A stretch of 16,479 bases of DNA from Crickella sp963642455 (GCA_963642455.1 CAVIGM010000027.1:1-16479); one strand, 5' to 3'; numbered from the stretch's first letter, positions 6,782 to 13,168 are shown. Translations and numbers: made by a program. The notes: generated from the sequence alone by a model not told the origin.

Positions 6782-6821
6782 ATGCGTATTTAACTGATAC
6801 GCGGGTGGGGACGGGTGAGTA

Positions 6822-7094
6822 CTACTTACTTGCCTTAAGAGCGTTCAGTCTCTTCTCGTAGCGAGAAACAATTCTTGATGACTGGTTCTTGTGATAAGTA
6901 CCCTTTGCAGCTGCCTGCATCATCTTCTTCTCGAAAAGAAGGAAAGCCTTCTCAGCTTCAGCTACATCACCAGCTTCGATAGCAGCAAGGAATGCCTTAG
7001 CAGCTTCCTTAACGTGATTTCTTACTCTGATGTTGCGAGCAGTCTTCTTGTCGATAACTTTGATTCTCTTCTTTGCGGATTTAATATTTGCCAT
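6822..7094 (-). CDS. rpsT: 30S ribosomal protein S20
   Basis: S20 binds 16S rRNA early in assembly of the small subunit. The 90-residue product starts MANIKSAKKRIKV and is very rich in Lys and Ala with long helical stretches, as is typical; the usual length is 85-90. GTGGGG lies eight bases before the ATG. It has its own strong promoter (7140-7168) and terminator (6751-6781). It is the first gene of the rpsT-lepA-hemW block conserved in Firmicutes. No gpr or spoIIP gene follows it, unlike in many spore formers. Confidence 0.97.
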   Translation of the reverse strand: MANIKSAKKRIKVIDKKTARNIRVRNHVKEAAKAFLAAIEAGDVAEAEKAFLLFEKKMMQAAAKGTYHKNQSSRIVSRYEKRLNALKASK

Positions 7095-7139
7095 TTGTTT
7101 ACCCCACTTTCATAATAAATGTATTAATTCGCAACAGCC

Positions 7140-7168
7140 ATTATATTGCAATAGCATTGTAAAATCAA
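7140..7168 (-). promoter_or_regulatory. Promoter of rpsT
   Basis: Minus-strand TTGATT (7163-7168), a 17-bp spacer and a perfect TATAAT (7140-7145) lie 46 bp upstream of the rpsT ATG. The leader of about 40 nt has room for little regulation beyond the ribosome binding site. Confidence 0.8.
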
Positions 7169-7207
7169 GCCTTTTGGCAAGATCGCTGTCTTTTTTCTAT
7201 AAAGCAT

Positions 7208-7241
7208 AAAAAAAAGAAGGCAACCTGCTGGGGTTGCCTCC
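7208..7241 (-). terminator. Intrinsic terminator of the aminotransferase
   Basis: On the minus strand GGAGGCAACC (7232-7241) pairs with GGTTGCCTTC (7216-7225), ten pairs with one wobble and a six-base loop. Eight T residues follow. It lies about 45 bp beyond the aminotransferase stop codon. Confidence 0.88.
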
Positions 7242-7244
7242 TAT

Positions 7245-7274
7245 CTAAGTCTACTTACGTCTACCTAAGTCTAA
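7245..7274. repeat. Three-unit 10-bp tandem array
   Basis: Plus-strand units are CTAAGTCTAC, TTACGTCTAC and CTAAGTCTAA, between the aminotransferase stop codon and its terminator. On the minus strand the repeated core is TAGACTTAGG. It resembles TTGACTTGAG of the array at 86-154 in period and core GACTT. Confidence 0.6.
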
Positions 7275-7284
7275 GCGGTAACGA

Positions 7285-8472
7285 TTAAGCCTTGTAAGCC
7301 TCGATCATAGCCTTGAAAGCTGGGAGTGAAGCCTTAATCATATCGTTAGCTACGCAGTATGAAAGTCTGAAGAATCCTGGGCAAGCGAATCCGTCTCCAG
7401 GAACTACGAGCAGGTTGTGCTCGAGCTTAGCCTTCTCTGAGAATGCATTAGCATCTCCGTTTGGTGCCTTTACCCAAAGATAGAAAGCGCCGTCTGGCTT
7501 AGCACACTCATATCCGAATGATGTCAGTGACTCATAAAGAAGTGTTCTGTTCTCATCATAAGCAACGAGGTCTGGATCGCAGCCAACGCACTCCTCAACT
7601 ACTCTCTGAATGAGTGTTGGAGGGCAAACTGAACCGATTTCTCTTGCGCAACCAGCAACTGCAGCATATACAGCAGCGCCGTCTGTGCACTTAGCAGGAA
7701 CGTATACATATCCGATTCTCTCGCCAGGAAGTGAGAGTGACTTTGACCATGAGTAGCAAACGATTGTGTCATCATAGAACTCAGGAATGAATGGAACCTT
7801 AACTCCGCCGTATACGAGTTCTCTGTATGGCTCGTCAGCGATGAGGTAAATAGGATGTCCTACTTCCTTTGCCTTCTTTGTGAGAAGGTCAGCGATCTTC
7901 TTAATTGTCTCTTCTGTATATACAACGCCTGATGGGTTGTTAGGGTTATTGATAACAACAGCTACAGTGTGAACATTGATTCTTGCCTCGAGCTCAGCAA
8001 GGTTAATCTGGAAATTCTCTGTATCAGCAGGAACTACTGTAACCTTTGCGCCAGCGTTTGTGAAGAAAATGTTGTATTCTGGGAAATATGGTGCTACGCA
8101 GAGGAACTCGTCGTCTGTGCTGCATGTAAGAGCACCAGCTACTGCTACGAGAGCAGGAGCGCATCCGCAAGTCATGAACAGCTCGTCAGCCTGAGCGTTA
8201 GTGTTGAATCTCTCTCTGAGGTTAGCTGCGATTGCCTCTCTTGTTGAAGCAAATCCAGGTGCCATTGAGTAACCGTGAAGCTTGATTGAGTCTTCCTCAG
8301 CAAGAAGCTTCTTGATTGTATCCTCTACCTTCTGAGGTGCAGGAATGCTTGGGTTACCAAGTGAGTAGTCATATACCTGCTCGCCCTTTGCAGCCTGTCC
8401 AAGTCCATAAGCGAAAAGTTCTCTAATTACTGATGGTGCTGTACCATAACCGTAATATTTTTGATTTACCAT
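7285..8472 (-). CDS. Class I pyridoxal-phosphate aminotransferase
   Basis: A fold-type I PLP enzyme that moves an amino group between an amino acid and a 2-oxo acid in the cytoplasm. The family suggests aspartate- or related amino-acid:2-oxoglutarate activity; substrate choice cannot be read here. With the ATG at 8472 the protein has 395 residues. Signatures are NNPNNPSG (175-182, cofactor Asn179), ADEPY (Asp213), the PLP Schiff-base Lys244 in SWSKSLSLPGERIGY and the carboxylate-binding Arg369 in FRLSY. The frame extends 11 codons further upstream, but AAAGGAG (8481-8487) is spaced for the 8472 ATG. It is rich in Cys (about 13). It is a single-gene unit with its own promoter and terminator. 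Its codon use (TCT, GCA and AAG preferred) resembles dnaK and rpsT, which suggests high expression. Confidence 0.92.
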   Translation of the reverse strand: MVNQKYYGYGTAPSVIRELFAYGLGQAAKGEQVYDYSLGNPSIPAPQKVEDTIKKLLAEEDSIKLHGYSMAPGFASTREAIAANLRERFNTNAQADELFMTCGCAPALVAVAGALTCSTDDEFLCVAPYFPEYNIFFTNAGAKVTVVPADTENFQINLAELEARINVHTVAVVINNPNNPSGVVYTEETIKKIADLLTKKAKEVGHPIYLIADEPYRELVYGGVKVPFIPEFYDDTIVCYSWSKSLSLPGERIGYVYVPAKCTDGAAVYAAVAGCAREIGSVCPPTLIQRVVEECVGCDPDLVAYDENRTLLYESLTSFGYECAKPDGAFYLWVKAPNGDANAFSEKAKLEHNLLVVPGDGFACPGFFRLSYCVANDMIKASLPAFKAMIEAYKA

Positions 8473-8530
8473 TTTATATTCTCCTTTCATAACAAAAGAC
8501 AGCACATTTCATGCGTCCTTAACCTCAATA

Positions 8531-8559
8531 ATTTTATAGCAGAGCATGTAATTATTCAA
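8531..8559 (-). promoter_or_regulatory. Promoter of the aminotransferase
   Basis: Minus-strand TTGAAT (8554-8559), a 17-bp spacer and TAAAAT (8531-8536). This gives a leader of about 50 nt before the ATG at 8472. Confidence 0.6.
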
Positions 8560-8620
8560 GATAGTTTTTTAACAATGCATCTAATAAATACATAATCTTG
8601 CATATAAATTCAAAAAGGAT

Positions 8621-8666
8621 CGGCCGCCCGCCGTCAGTTCAGGTTCGCCCGCCCGCAGCGCCCGCC
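8621..8666. repeat. GC-rich intergenic patch with three GCCCGCC copies
   Basis: GCCCGCC recurs at 8626-8632, 8647-8653 and 8660-8666 in the gap between the divergent aminotransferase and GH25 genes. The patch is strikingly GC-rich next to AT-rich promoter DNA. I see no gene in it. A weak hairpin, GCCTCG (8691-8696) with CGAGGC (8708-8713), follows before the GH25 promoter. Confidence 0.45.
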
Positions 8667-8739
8667 TCGTGCTTTGCGCGTTGTTTCTATGCCTCGAATT
8701 CGTTCGCCGAGGCGTCTATTCTTTTTTGCTGCGCTCCTA

Positions 8740-8748
8740 TGTTATAAT
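8740..8748 (+). promoter_or_regulatory. Extended -10 promoter for a leaderless GH25 mRNA
   Basis: TGTTATAAT is a perfect extended -10 (TGN plus TATAAT at 8743-8748). No good -35 lies 16-18 bp upstream, which extended -10 promoters tolerate. Initiation about seven bases downstream falls on or beside the A of the ATG at 8755. Confidence 0.6.
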
Positions 8749-8754
8749 ATGCTC

Positions 8755-9927
8755 ATGAAAAAAATTAGGATAACAGGCAAAACAAAATCAAACAGAAGGA
8801 GAAGCGGTTCTGCACGTCCGAAGTCAAGAAACTCGGGCAGCGGTTCTGCGCGGCCGAAGTCAAATAACAAAATCGTAGCGGCGATTGATTTTCTTTCAAG
8901 CAGGAAATTCAAGATCATCGCAGTTGTGCTTCTCATCATTCTTATCGCGCTTGTCGTAGCTCTATACGAGGCAACCCATCACGAAAGAATTGCTGTCGGC
9001 GGCTATCAGCACTCTTCAAATTTCGACGACTGGCTTGTGATTGAAGGCATCGACGTTTCCTATGTTCAGCAGGACATCGACTGGAAAACGGTCAAAAATT
9101 CCGGAATCGACTTCGCTTTTGTTCGTGCTGGCTACAGGGCTACAGATGACGGCAGTTTGCATACCGACGACTACTTCAACCAGAATATTAAACGCTCTGC
9201 GAAGAACGGGCTTATGACCGGTGTGTATTTTTTCTCGCAGGCGACCAGTCGCAAGGAGGCCATCGAAGAGGCAAATTATGTCCTCGAGCTTGTGGACGGG
9301 CATGAGCTCACGCTTCCGATAGTTATGGATTTCGAGGAGGCATCGGGCGGCAGGCTTTCGAAGGCGATAGAAAGTGGCAAGCTTACACCTAAGAAACTCA
9401 CGAATATTTGCAAAGCTTTTACAAGCGTGATAGAGGCGGCGGGCTATGAATCGGCTGTCTACGGCAACTTCAACATGTTGACCTATGTTCTGGATGGCGC
9501 CGAGCTTGCGAAGGCAACAAATATCTGGACCGCACAATACAACATCAACGCGGATTTCAGCGGGCAATACAGATTCTGGCAATGCACCGATTCGATGACC
9601 GTGCCAGGCATAAGCGGAAATGTCGACCTTGACTTCATGTATATCGACCCGGATGGCGTATGGGAATCAAGCTCGAGCGGATACGAGCGGACCTCGATTG
9701 CGGACTGCGAGATTAAGATCAAAGGCGGCAAGCACCACTATTGGGGCGCTCCTGTCGAGCCTCGTGTCAAAGTGAAAAAAGGTTTTTTCTCGCTTCGTAA
9801 AGGTCGCGACTATACAGTTTCGTATGTGCAAAACACGGCGCCTGGCGATGGCTATGTCATCATCACGGGCATAGGTAAATACAAGGACACGATCGCAGAG
9901 AAATTCGAAATCAAGAAAATTATTTAG
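8755..9927 (+). CDS. Membrane-anchored GH25 muramidase (lysozyme)
   Basis: A predicted peptidoglycan N-acetylmuramidase of glycoside hydrolase family 25 that would act outside the membrane in wall turnover or division. From the ATG at 8755 it has 390 residues: a basic cytoplasmic head (1-50) with GSARPKS duplicated at 18-24 and 30-36, one membrane segment (about 53-71), a GH25 domain (about 97-297) and a C-terminal module (about 315-390). GH25 signatures are GIDVSYVQ (Asp100) and IVMDFEEAS, with Asp192 and Glu194 the catalytic acids. The C-terminal part has the YTVSY...GYVIITGIGKY pattern of small beta-rich modules in clostridial surface proteins. The frame runs open upstream to a TTG at 8674 and an ATG at 8689, but no Shine-Dalgarno precedes any start. 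The TATAAT ending seven bases before 8755 points to a leaderless start. Exonuclease III follows after 14 bp. Confidence 0.88.
   Translation: MKKIRITGKTKSNRRRSGSARPKSRNSGSGSARPKSNNKIVAAIDFLSSRKFKIIAVVLLIILIALVVALYEATHHERIAVGGYQHSSNFDDWLVIEGIDVSYVQQDIDWKTVKNSGIDFAFVRAGYRATDDGSLHTDDYFNQNIKRSAKNGLMTGVYFFSQATSRKEAIEEANYVLELVDGHELTLPIVMDFEEASGGRLSKAIESGKLTPKKLTNICKAFTSVIEAAGYESAVYGNFNMLTYVLDGAELAKATNIWTAQYNINADFSGQYRFWQCTDSMTVPGISGNVDLDFMYIDPDGVWESSSSGYERTSIADCEIKIKGGKHHYWGAPVEPRVKVKKGFFSLRKGRDYTVSYVQNTAPGDGYVIITGIGKYKDTIAEKFEIKKII
8803..8863 (+). repeat. In-frame 36-bp duplication in the GH25 N-terminal head
   Basis: Two 25-base copies (8803-8827, 8839-8863; two mismatches) lie 36 bp, or 12 codons, apart and encode the repeated GSARPKS head. 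Spacing by whole codons keeps the frame, so copy number could vary without breaking the protein. Confidence 0.7.
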
Positions 9928-9941
9928 TGAAGGATTAAATT

Positions 9942-10706
9942 ATGAAATTTATCAGTTGGAATGTTAATGGCTTCAGGGCGGTTCTCGGCAAGGGCTTCGC
10001 GGACTTCTTCGCCGAGGCAGATGCAGACTTCGTATGCCTGCAGGAGACCAAGATGCAGGAAGGCCAAGCGAACTGGCACCCTGACGACTACCACGAATTC
10101 TACAATTATGCCGAGAGAAAAGGCTACTCTGGAACCGCGATTTTTGCACGCAAAGCTACGGTCGGCGAACCCCTGTCAGTATCTTATGGAATCAAGGGCG
10201 AGCATGACGACGAGGGACGCGTTATCACGCTTGAATATCCGAATTTCTACCTTGTCTGCTGCTATGTGCCGAATGCTCAAGATGGCCTTGCAAGAATCGA
10301 ATACAGGCTTGAATTCGAAGAGGCGCTAAGGCAGTATTTGGTCGAGCTCGACCAGCTTAAGCCCGTAATCTACTGTGGGGATCTCAATGTTGCGCACAAC
10401 GAAATCGACCTCAAGAATCCTAAGACCAACAGGGGTAACGCAGGCTTCTCAGACGAAGAAAGAGGCGCGATGACCAAGCTTCTTGGCTCGGGCTTCACTG
10501 ACAGCTTCAGATACCTCTATCCAGACAAAAGCGAGGCTTATTCATGGTGGTCATATAGGATGAAGGCAAGAGAAAGAAACGCAGGGTGGAGAATCGACTA
10601 TTTCATCATTTCGGACCGCCTGCGCGATTCACTCAAGGAATCGACAATACTCCAAGATGTATATGGAAGCGATCACTGCCCAGTCTGCATCGAGATGGAG
10701 TTGTGA
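9942..10706 (+). CDS. xth: Exodeoxyribonuclease III (AP endonuclease)
   Basis: It cleaves at abasic sites and trims 3' ends in base-excision repair. The 254 residues match the family. Visible residues are Asn7 in WNVNG, metal ligand Glu35 in LQETK, the CYVPN strand (107-111), Asp147 and Asn149 in CGDLNVAH, the RIDY motif (218-221, Asp220 region) and the terminal GSDHCPV with Asp244 and catalytic His245. AAGGA precedes the ATG with good spacing. It lies 14 bp after the GH25 gene and probably shares its transcript, since no promoter fits in the gap. The pairing of a wall hydrolase with a repair nuclease has no obvious functional logic. The unit ends at the hairpin at 10752-10780. Confidence 0.95.
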   Translation: MKFISWNVNGFRAVLGKGFADFFAEADADFVCLQETKMQEGQANWHPDDYHEFYNYAERKGYSGTAIFARKATVGEPLSVSYGIKGEHDDEGRVITLEYPNFYLVCCYVPNAQDGLARIEYRLEFEEALRQYLVELDQLKPVIYCGDLNVAHNEIDLKNPKTNRGNAGFSDEERGAMTKLLGSGFTDSFRYLYPDKSEAYSWWSYRMKARERNAGWRIDYFIISDRLRDSLKESTILQDVYGSDHCPVCIEMEL

Positions 10707-10751
10707 GGCGCGGCGATTCGCGGCGGAATTGAATTTGGAATGGAATGGAAA

Positions 10752-10784
10752 AAAGGACGAATCCTGTGGATTCGTCCTTTCCTT
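10752..10784 (+). terminator. Terminator of the GH25-xth unit
   Basis: A perfect 13-bp stem (AAAGGACGAATCC at 10752-10764 with its complement at 10768-10780) has a TGT loop and ends in TTTCCTT. The U-tract is short but the stem is strong, and the A-rich left side could serve the opposite strand. It starts 45 bp past the xth stop. Confidence 0.75.
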
Positions 10785-10799
10785 GTTGCTCGAATTACG

Positions 10800-10852
10800 A
10801 GGCTTCGATACCTGCGGTTTCCGTATTTGGCCTTGTGCAGGTATCGAAGCCT
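10800..10852. repeat. 16-bp perfect inverted repeat, 21-nt loop
   Basis: AGGCTTCGATACCTGC (10800-10815) is repeated perfectly inverted at 10837-10852. The C-rich tract TTTCCCCCCTTT follows. It lies between the convergent xth and tetR genes, after a separate terminator. With no clean T-run it is not a standard terminator. It could be a small structured RNA, a protein-binding palindrome or the remnant of a mobile element. Confidence 0.8.
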
Positions 10853-10873
10853 TTCCCCCCTTTAAGCCAATAC

Positions 10874-10945
10874 ATTACAGCTTGTGTAATTCCTTTATAT
10901 TCACTCGTCGTGATTCATTAATTGTGAAACGGCGATTATGAATCA
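10874..10945. repeat. Two smaller inverted repeats in the xth-tetR gap
   Basis: ATTACA (10874-10879) and TGTAAT (10885-10890) form a 17-bp operator-like palindrome. TGATTCAT (10911-10918) and ATGAATCA (10938-10945) are inverted copies 19 bp apart. Next to them CAGTTATT is tandemly repeated (about 10944-10959). The rest of this 269-bp gene-free gap holds nothing else I can name. Confidence 0.4.
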
Positions 10946-10975
10946 GTTATTCAGTTATTCATTTGTTAATCTTGT

Positions 10976-11759
10976 CTAATTTGTTTGAATCGGTGAGAAT
11001 TCATAACGAACAGCCAATGCTTTGAGCAGCTCTTGTATTATCGATTGAGCAACTTGCTTAATATCTATGCTTTCAACAAGCGCGAGTGCCTCCATGACCT
11101 CCCTCTCGGGAACGTTGTATGCCCGCAAACTTAGCAACAGGAAGCTCCTGAGTTTTGCCTCGAAGCTAACGTTCTCATTGCATGGATATGCCATATAAGC
11201 GCACATCAGCCCGGCGGAACCAATTTCGAGAACATAGACTCCTGATTTTTGCCTCGAAGCTAACGCTCTCATTGCAAGGATGTGCCATATAAGCGCACAT
11301 CAGCCCAGCGGAACCAATTTCGAGAACATAGAAATCATCCTCGCTTAATTGCGGAAGGTATGTGCCGAATATGCTATACAGCTCCTTCGCCGTCTGCCTA
11401 TAAATGTATTCCGACGCGTCTTTCTGCGCATAGGCTTCGACATATATCTCGCGGAGGTTCTCGTTCAACTCGGTAATTGCAAGCTGAATCGCCGTCTCTA
11501 CCGCATAGACGCATACAGGAGACATCTTCTGATTGCCGAAAGTCTTCGCCATATCGAACTGTGCAGAAAACATATATTCGACAAGGTCCACTAACACGCC
11601 GTCCTTGGTCTTGAAAATATTCTGAAAGCTACTATTGGAAACATCTGCTTTCTCGATGATCTCCGCCATAGTAGTCTTCTTGTATCCTTTTTCAAGAAAA
11701 AGTCTTACGCAGACCTGCAATATGCGTTTCTTTGCCGGAAGGCTTGCACTTGTCAGCAT
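10976..11759 (-). pseudogene. TetR-family regulator disrupted by a 94-bp duplication
   Basis: The N-terminus carries a typical TetR helix-turn-helix (about 10-55: FLEKGYKKTTMAEIIEKADV followed by FQNIFKTKDG), then a helical ligand-binding domain. The frame reads correctly to residue 173, then shifts and stops at 194 after about 21 wrong residues. The cause is a tandem duplication of 94 bp (31 codons plus one base) at 11145-11332. Removing either copy restores one frame of 229 residues ending YEFSPIQTN, a normal TetR length. The start at 11759 has GAGGTG five bases upstream, and the promoter and a palindromic operator upstream look intact. The gene may be a pseudogene, may make a truncated DNA-binding protein, or may revert by loss of one copy. 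An assembly join of two strain variants is also possible. Likely targets are itself and neighbouring genes. Confidence 0.85.
11145..11332. repeat. 94-bp tandem duplication inside tetR
   Basis: Copies at 11145-11238 and 11239-11332 align without gaps and differ at five positions (about 95% identity). On the coding strand three differences change residues conservatively (Leu/Ile, Asn/Ser, Tyr/His) and two are silent. The unit length is not a multiple of three, so it causes the frameshift. Confidence 0.95.
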
Positions 11760-11795
11760 CTAAGCACCTCTTATATGCATAATGTTAAGCTCATT

Positions 11796-11839
11796 TTGGC
11801 TTATATGCCAATCTTAGCAAAGTCGCCTTCCAAAGTCAA
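11796..11839 (-). promoter_or_regulatory. tetR promoter with palindromic operator
   Basis: Minus-strand TTGACT (11834-11839), a 17-bp spacer and TAAGAT (11811-11816) form a good sigma-A promoter. Touching its downstream edge at 11796-11811 is the palindrome TTGGC-N6-GCCAA, which covers the transcription start. This is the usual position of a TetR autoregulatory operator. The nine-base core CTTATATGC recurs 30 bp further on (11770-11778 and 11800-11808), near the ribosome binding site. Confidence 0.6.
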
Positions 11840-11893
11840 TCTGATTTCGCTCTTTATCTCAAGTTAAACATGTAAATTTGTTAAGAATCGCAG

Positions 11894-11931
11894 AAAAAGA
11901 GGCGAGATTGCCTAAGCAATTCGCCTCTTTT
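11894..11931 (-). terminator. Terminator of the membrane-protein gene
   Basis: On the minus strand AAAAGAGGCGA plus ATTGC pairs with GCAAT, a bulged C, and TCGCCTCTTTTT, around a TTAG loop. Five T residues end it. It is A-rich on the other side and may act in both directions. It separates the 12001-13098 gene from tetR, so tetR is expressed from its own promoter. Confidence 0.85.
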
Positions 11932-11953
11932 CCTATGTGTCATTATCTTTATC

Positions 11954-11975
11954 TATAACGATATTATAACGATAT
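11954..11975. repeat. Exact 11-bp tandem duplication
   Basis: TATAACGATAT occurs twice head to tail (11954-11964, 11965-11975) between the stop codon at 12001 and the terminator. It is one of several short tandem repeats just downstream of stop codons in this window. Confidence 0.6.
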
Positions 11976-12000
11976 ATAATATCCAGCTAATGGGCGCAGA

Positions 12001-13098
12001 TTATTCTGCTCTTGCCATAGCCTGCTCGAAATCTCTTGTTCCAACCCAGATTTCGTTCTTGTATGGGTTCTTCTTCTGCTCGATAGCACGCTTGATAATA
12101 ACTGCGATGCATACTACGTTGGCAACTATAGCGAGGATTGCAATAACGCCCTGTGCTGTTGGATCAGCTGTGATGCCGAAGCTTGCAACTGCATCTCCTG
12201 CGCTTGCTCCTGTGTTGTAGCATGAGATTGCCGAATTGTAAAGGTCAAGTGCCTTAACTCCAGCTTCAGTTGCTCCGTTGTATACTGAAGGCAGAACGCT
12301 GAATGGGTGGCTCAACTGGAACAGTGGAACTACCTGAGCGAACATGCACCACAGTGCAAGAGTCTGAGCTCTGTTCTGAATCCAGCCGCCCTTGTTCCAT
12401 AATGCGTTTGCAAATGTAGGAGCAAGGAGAAGAGCTACTCCGCAGTACCATGAATGTGTTGGAAGGTTGAGGTATGTGTATTCAAAGTTCCAAATATCGT
12501 ATGCAACGATGAACCATATTGTCATATCTGGCCAGAGCATATCATCAAGCTTCTTTGATGAGTAAATTCCCCACCAACCTGTCATACAGAAGATGTTGAT
12601 GATTCCTGCAATACCATTAACAATATTCCACCAACCACCGTAAAGGAATACGCCTTCGTTCGATGCCCACCATGCGCCTGCGAAATTTCCTGTAATCTCG
12701 TAAGCTCTGATAGCTGACTCGAAATCAGATGCTACAGCAATAAGAATGTTGATAGCAACGATGATGAATGGCCATGGCTTGAACCAATCCTTCTTGCCAA
12801 GTCCCCACTTGTACTTGATCATGAGGAAACCGACAACTCCGATGTCTGCAGCATAGAGCTTAGCATAATGGAACCATCCGTTCATGTACTCGTATGTCAC
12901 GTTCTCGTGACCGCCAAATAGGCCTAATTGAATTCCAATGAAGTAAACAGTCAGAATAATTGGAATGATAACGAATAATACGAGACCACCAACTTTTGTA
13001 CGACGTCCGATTTCATTAAGAATTACTAATCCTGCGAATACCAATATCCAGCCGAGTAACTGGGTCATAGCGGTATCGCCATAAAGTTGAAAAATCAT
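12001..13098 (-). CDS. Trp-rich polytopic membrane protein, function unknown (DUF5692-like?)
   Basis: A 365-residue protein with about nine predicted membrane segments (approximate positions 13-31, 36-60, 80-96, 108-125, 153-176, 188-207, 215-232, 243-263, 318-340). There is no signal peptide; the C-terminus is charged and probably cytoplasmic (IKRAIEQKKNPYKNEIW...). Trp and aromatics are very frequent: WW pairs near residues 143, 156 and 175, and WNFEYTYLNLPTHSWYCG in the middle. I see no ATP-binding, transporter or protease motif. I think it resembles the DUF5692 family of Clostridia but could not check this. The start has a perfect AGGAGG seven bases upstream, and the gene has its own promoter and terminator, so it stands alone. 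It lies directly upstream of the broken tetR on the same strand. Confidence 0.8.
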   Translation of the reverse strand: MIFQLYGDTAMTQLLGWILVFAGLVILNEIGRRTKVGGLVLFVIIPIILTVYFIGIQLGLFGGHENVTYEYMNGWFHYAKLYAADIGVVGFLMIKYKWGLGKKDWFKPWPFIIVAINILIAVASDFESAIRAYEITGNFAGAWWASNEGVFLYGGWWNIVNGIAGIINIFCMTGWWGIYSSKKLDDMLWPDMTIWFIVAYDIWNFEYTYLNLPTHSWYCGVALLLAPTFANALWNKGGWIQNRAQTLALWCMFAQVVPLFQLSHPFSVLPSVYNGATEAGVKALDLYNSAISCYNTGASAGDAVASFGITADPTAQGVIAILAIVANVVCIAVIIKRAIEQKKNPYKNEIWVGTRDFEQAMARAE

Positions 13099-13140
13099 TT
13101 TTTCGCCTCCTCTTAGTTAAATAACTTAATATTCGTTAAT

Positions 13141-13168
13141 ATTGTACTCTCTTGTATTTATTTTTCAA
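13141..13168 (-). promoter_or_regulatory. Promoter of the membrane-protein gene
   Basis: Minus-strand TTGAAA (13163-13168), a 16-bp spacer and TACAAT (13141-13146). An inverted repeat, AATATT-N4-AATATT (13128-13143), overlaps the -10 and start point and could be an operator, though AT-rich DNA makes such matches cheap. The rest of the 308-bp gap up to dnaJ holds the dnaJ terminator repeats (13293-13386) and no gene. Confidence 0.6.

Noticed and set aside
8674..8754. Longer N-terminus for the GH25 protein
   Set aside because: It starts at TTG with no ribosome binding site and runs through the extended -10 promoter. It is possible but less likely than the ATG at 8755.
11239..11245. Programmed ribosomal frameshift in tetR
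   Set aside because: No slippery heptamer with a following structure is evident, and the shift is fully explained by the 94-bp duplication.
10976..11272. Separate 98-residue gene
   Set aside because: Its first residues are an out-of-frame read of the duplicated tetR segment and the rest is the tetR C-terminus. It is a fragment of the broken gene.
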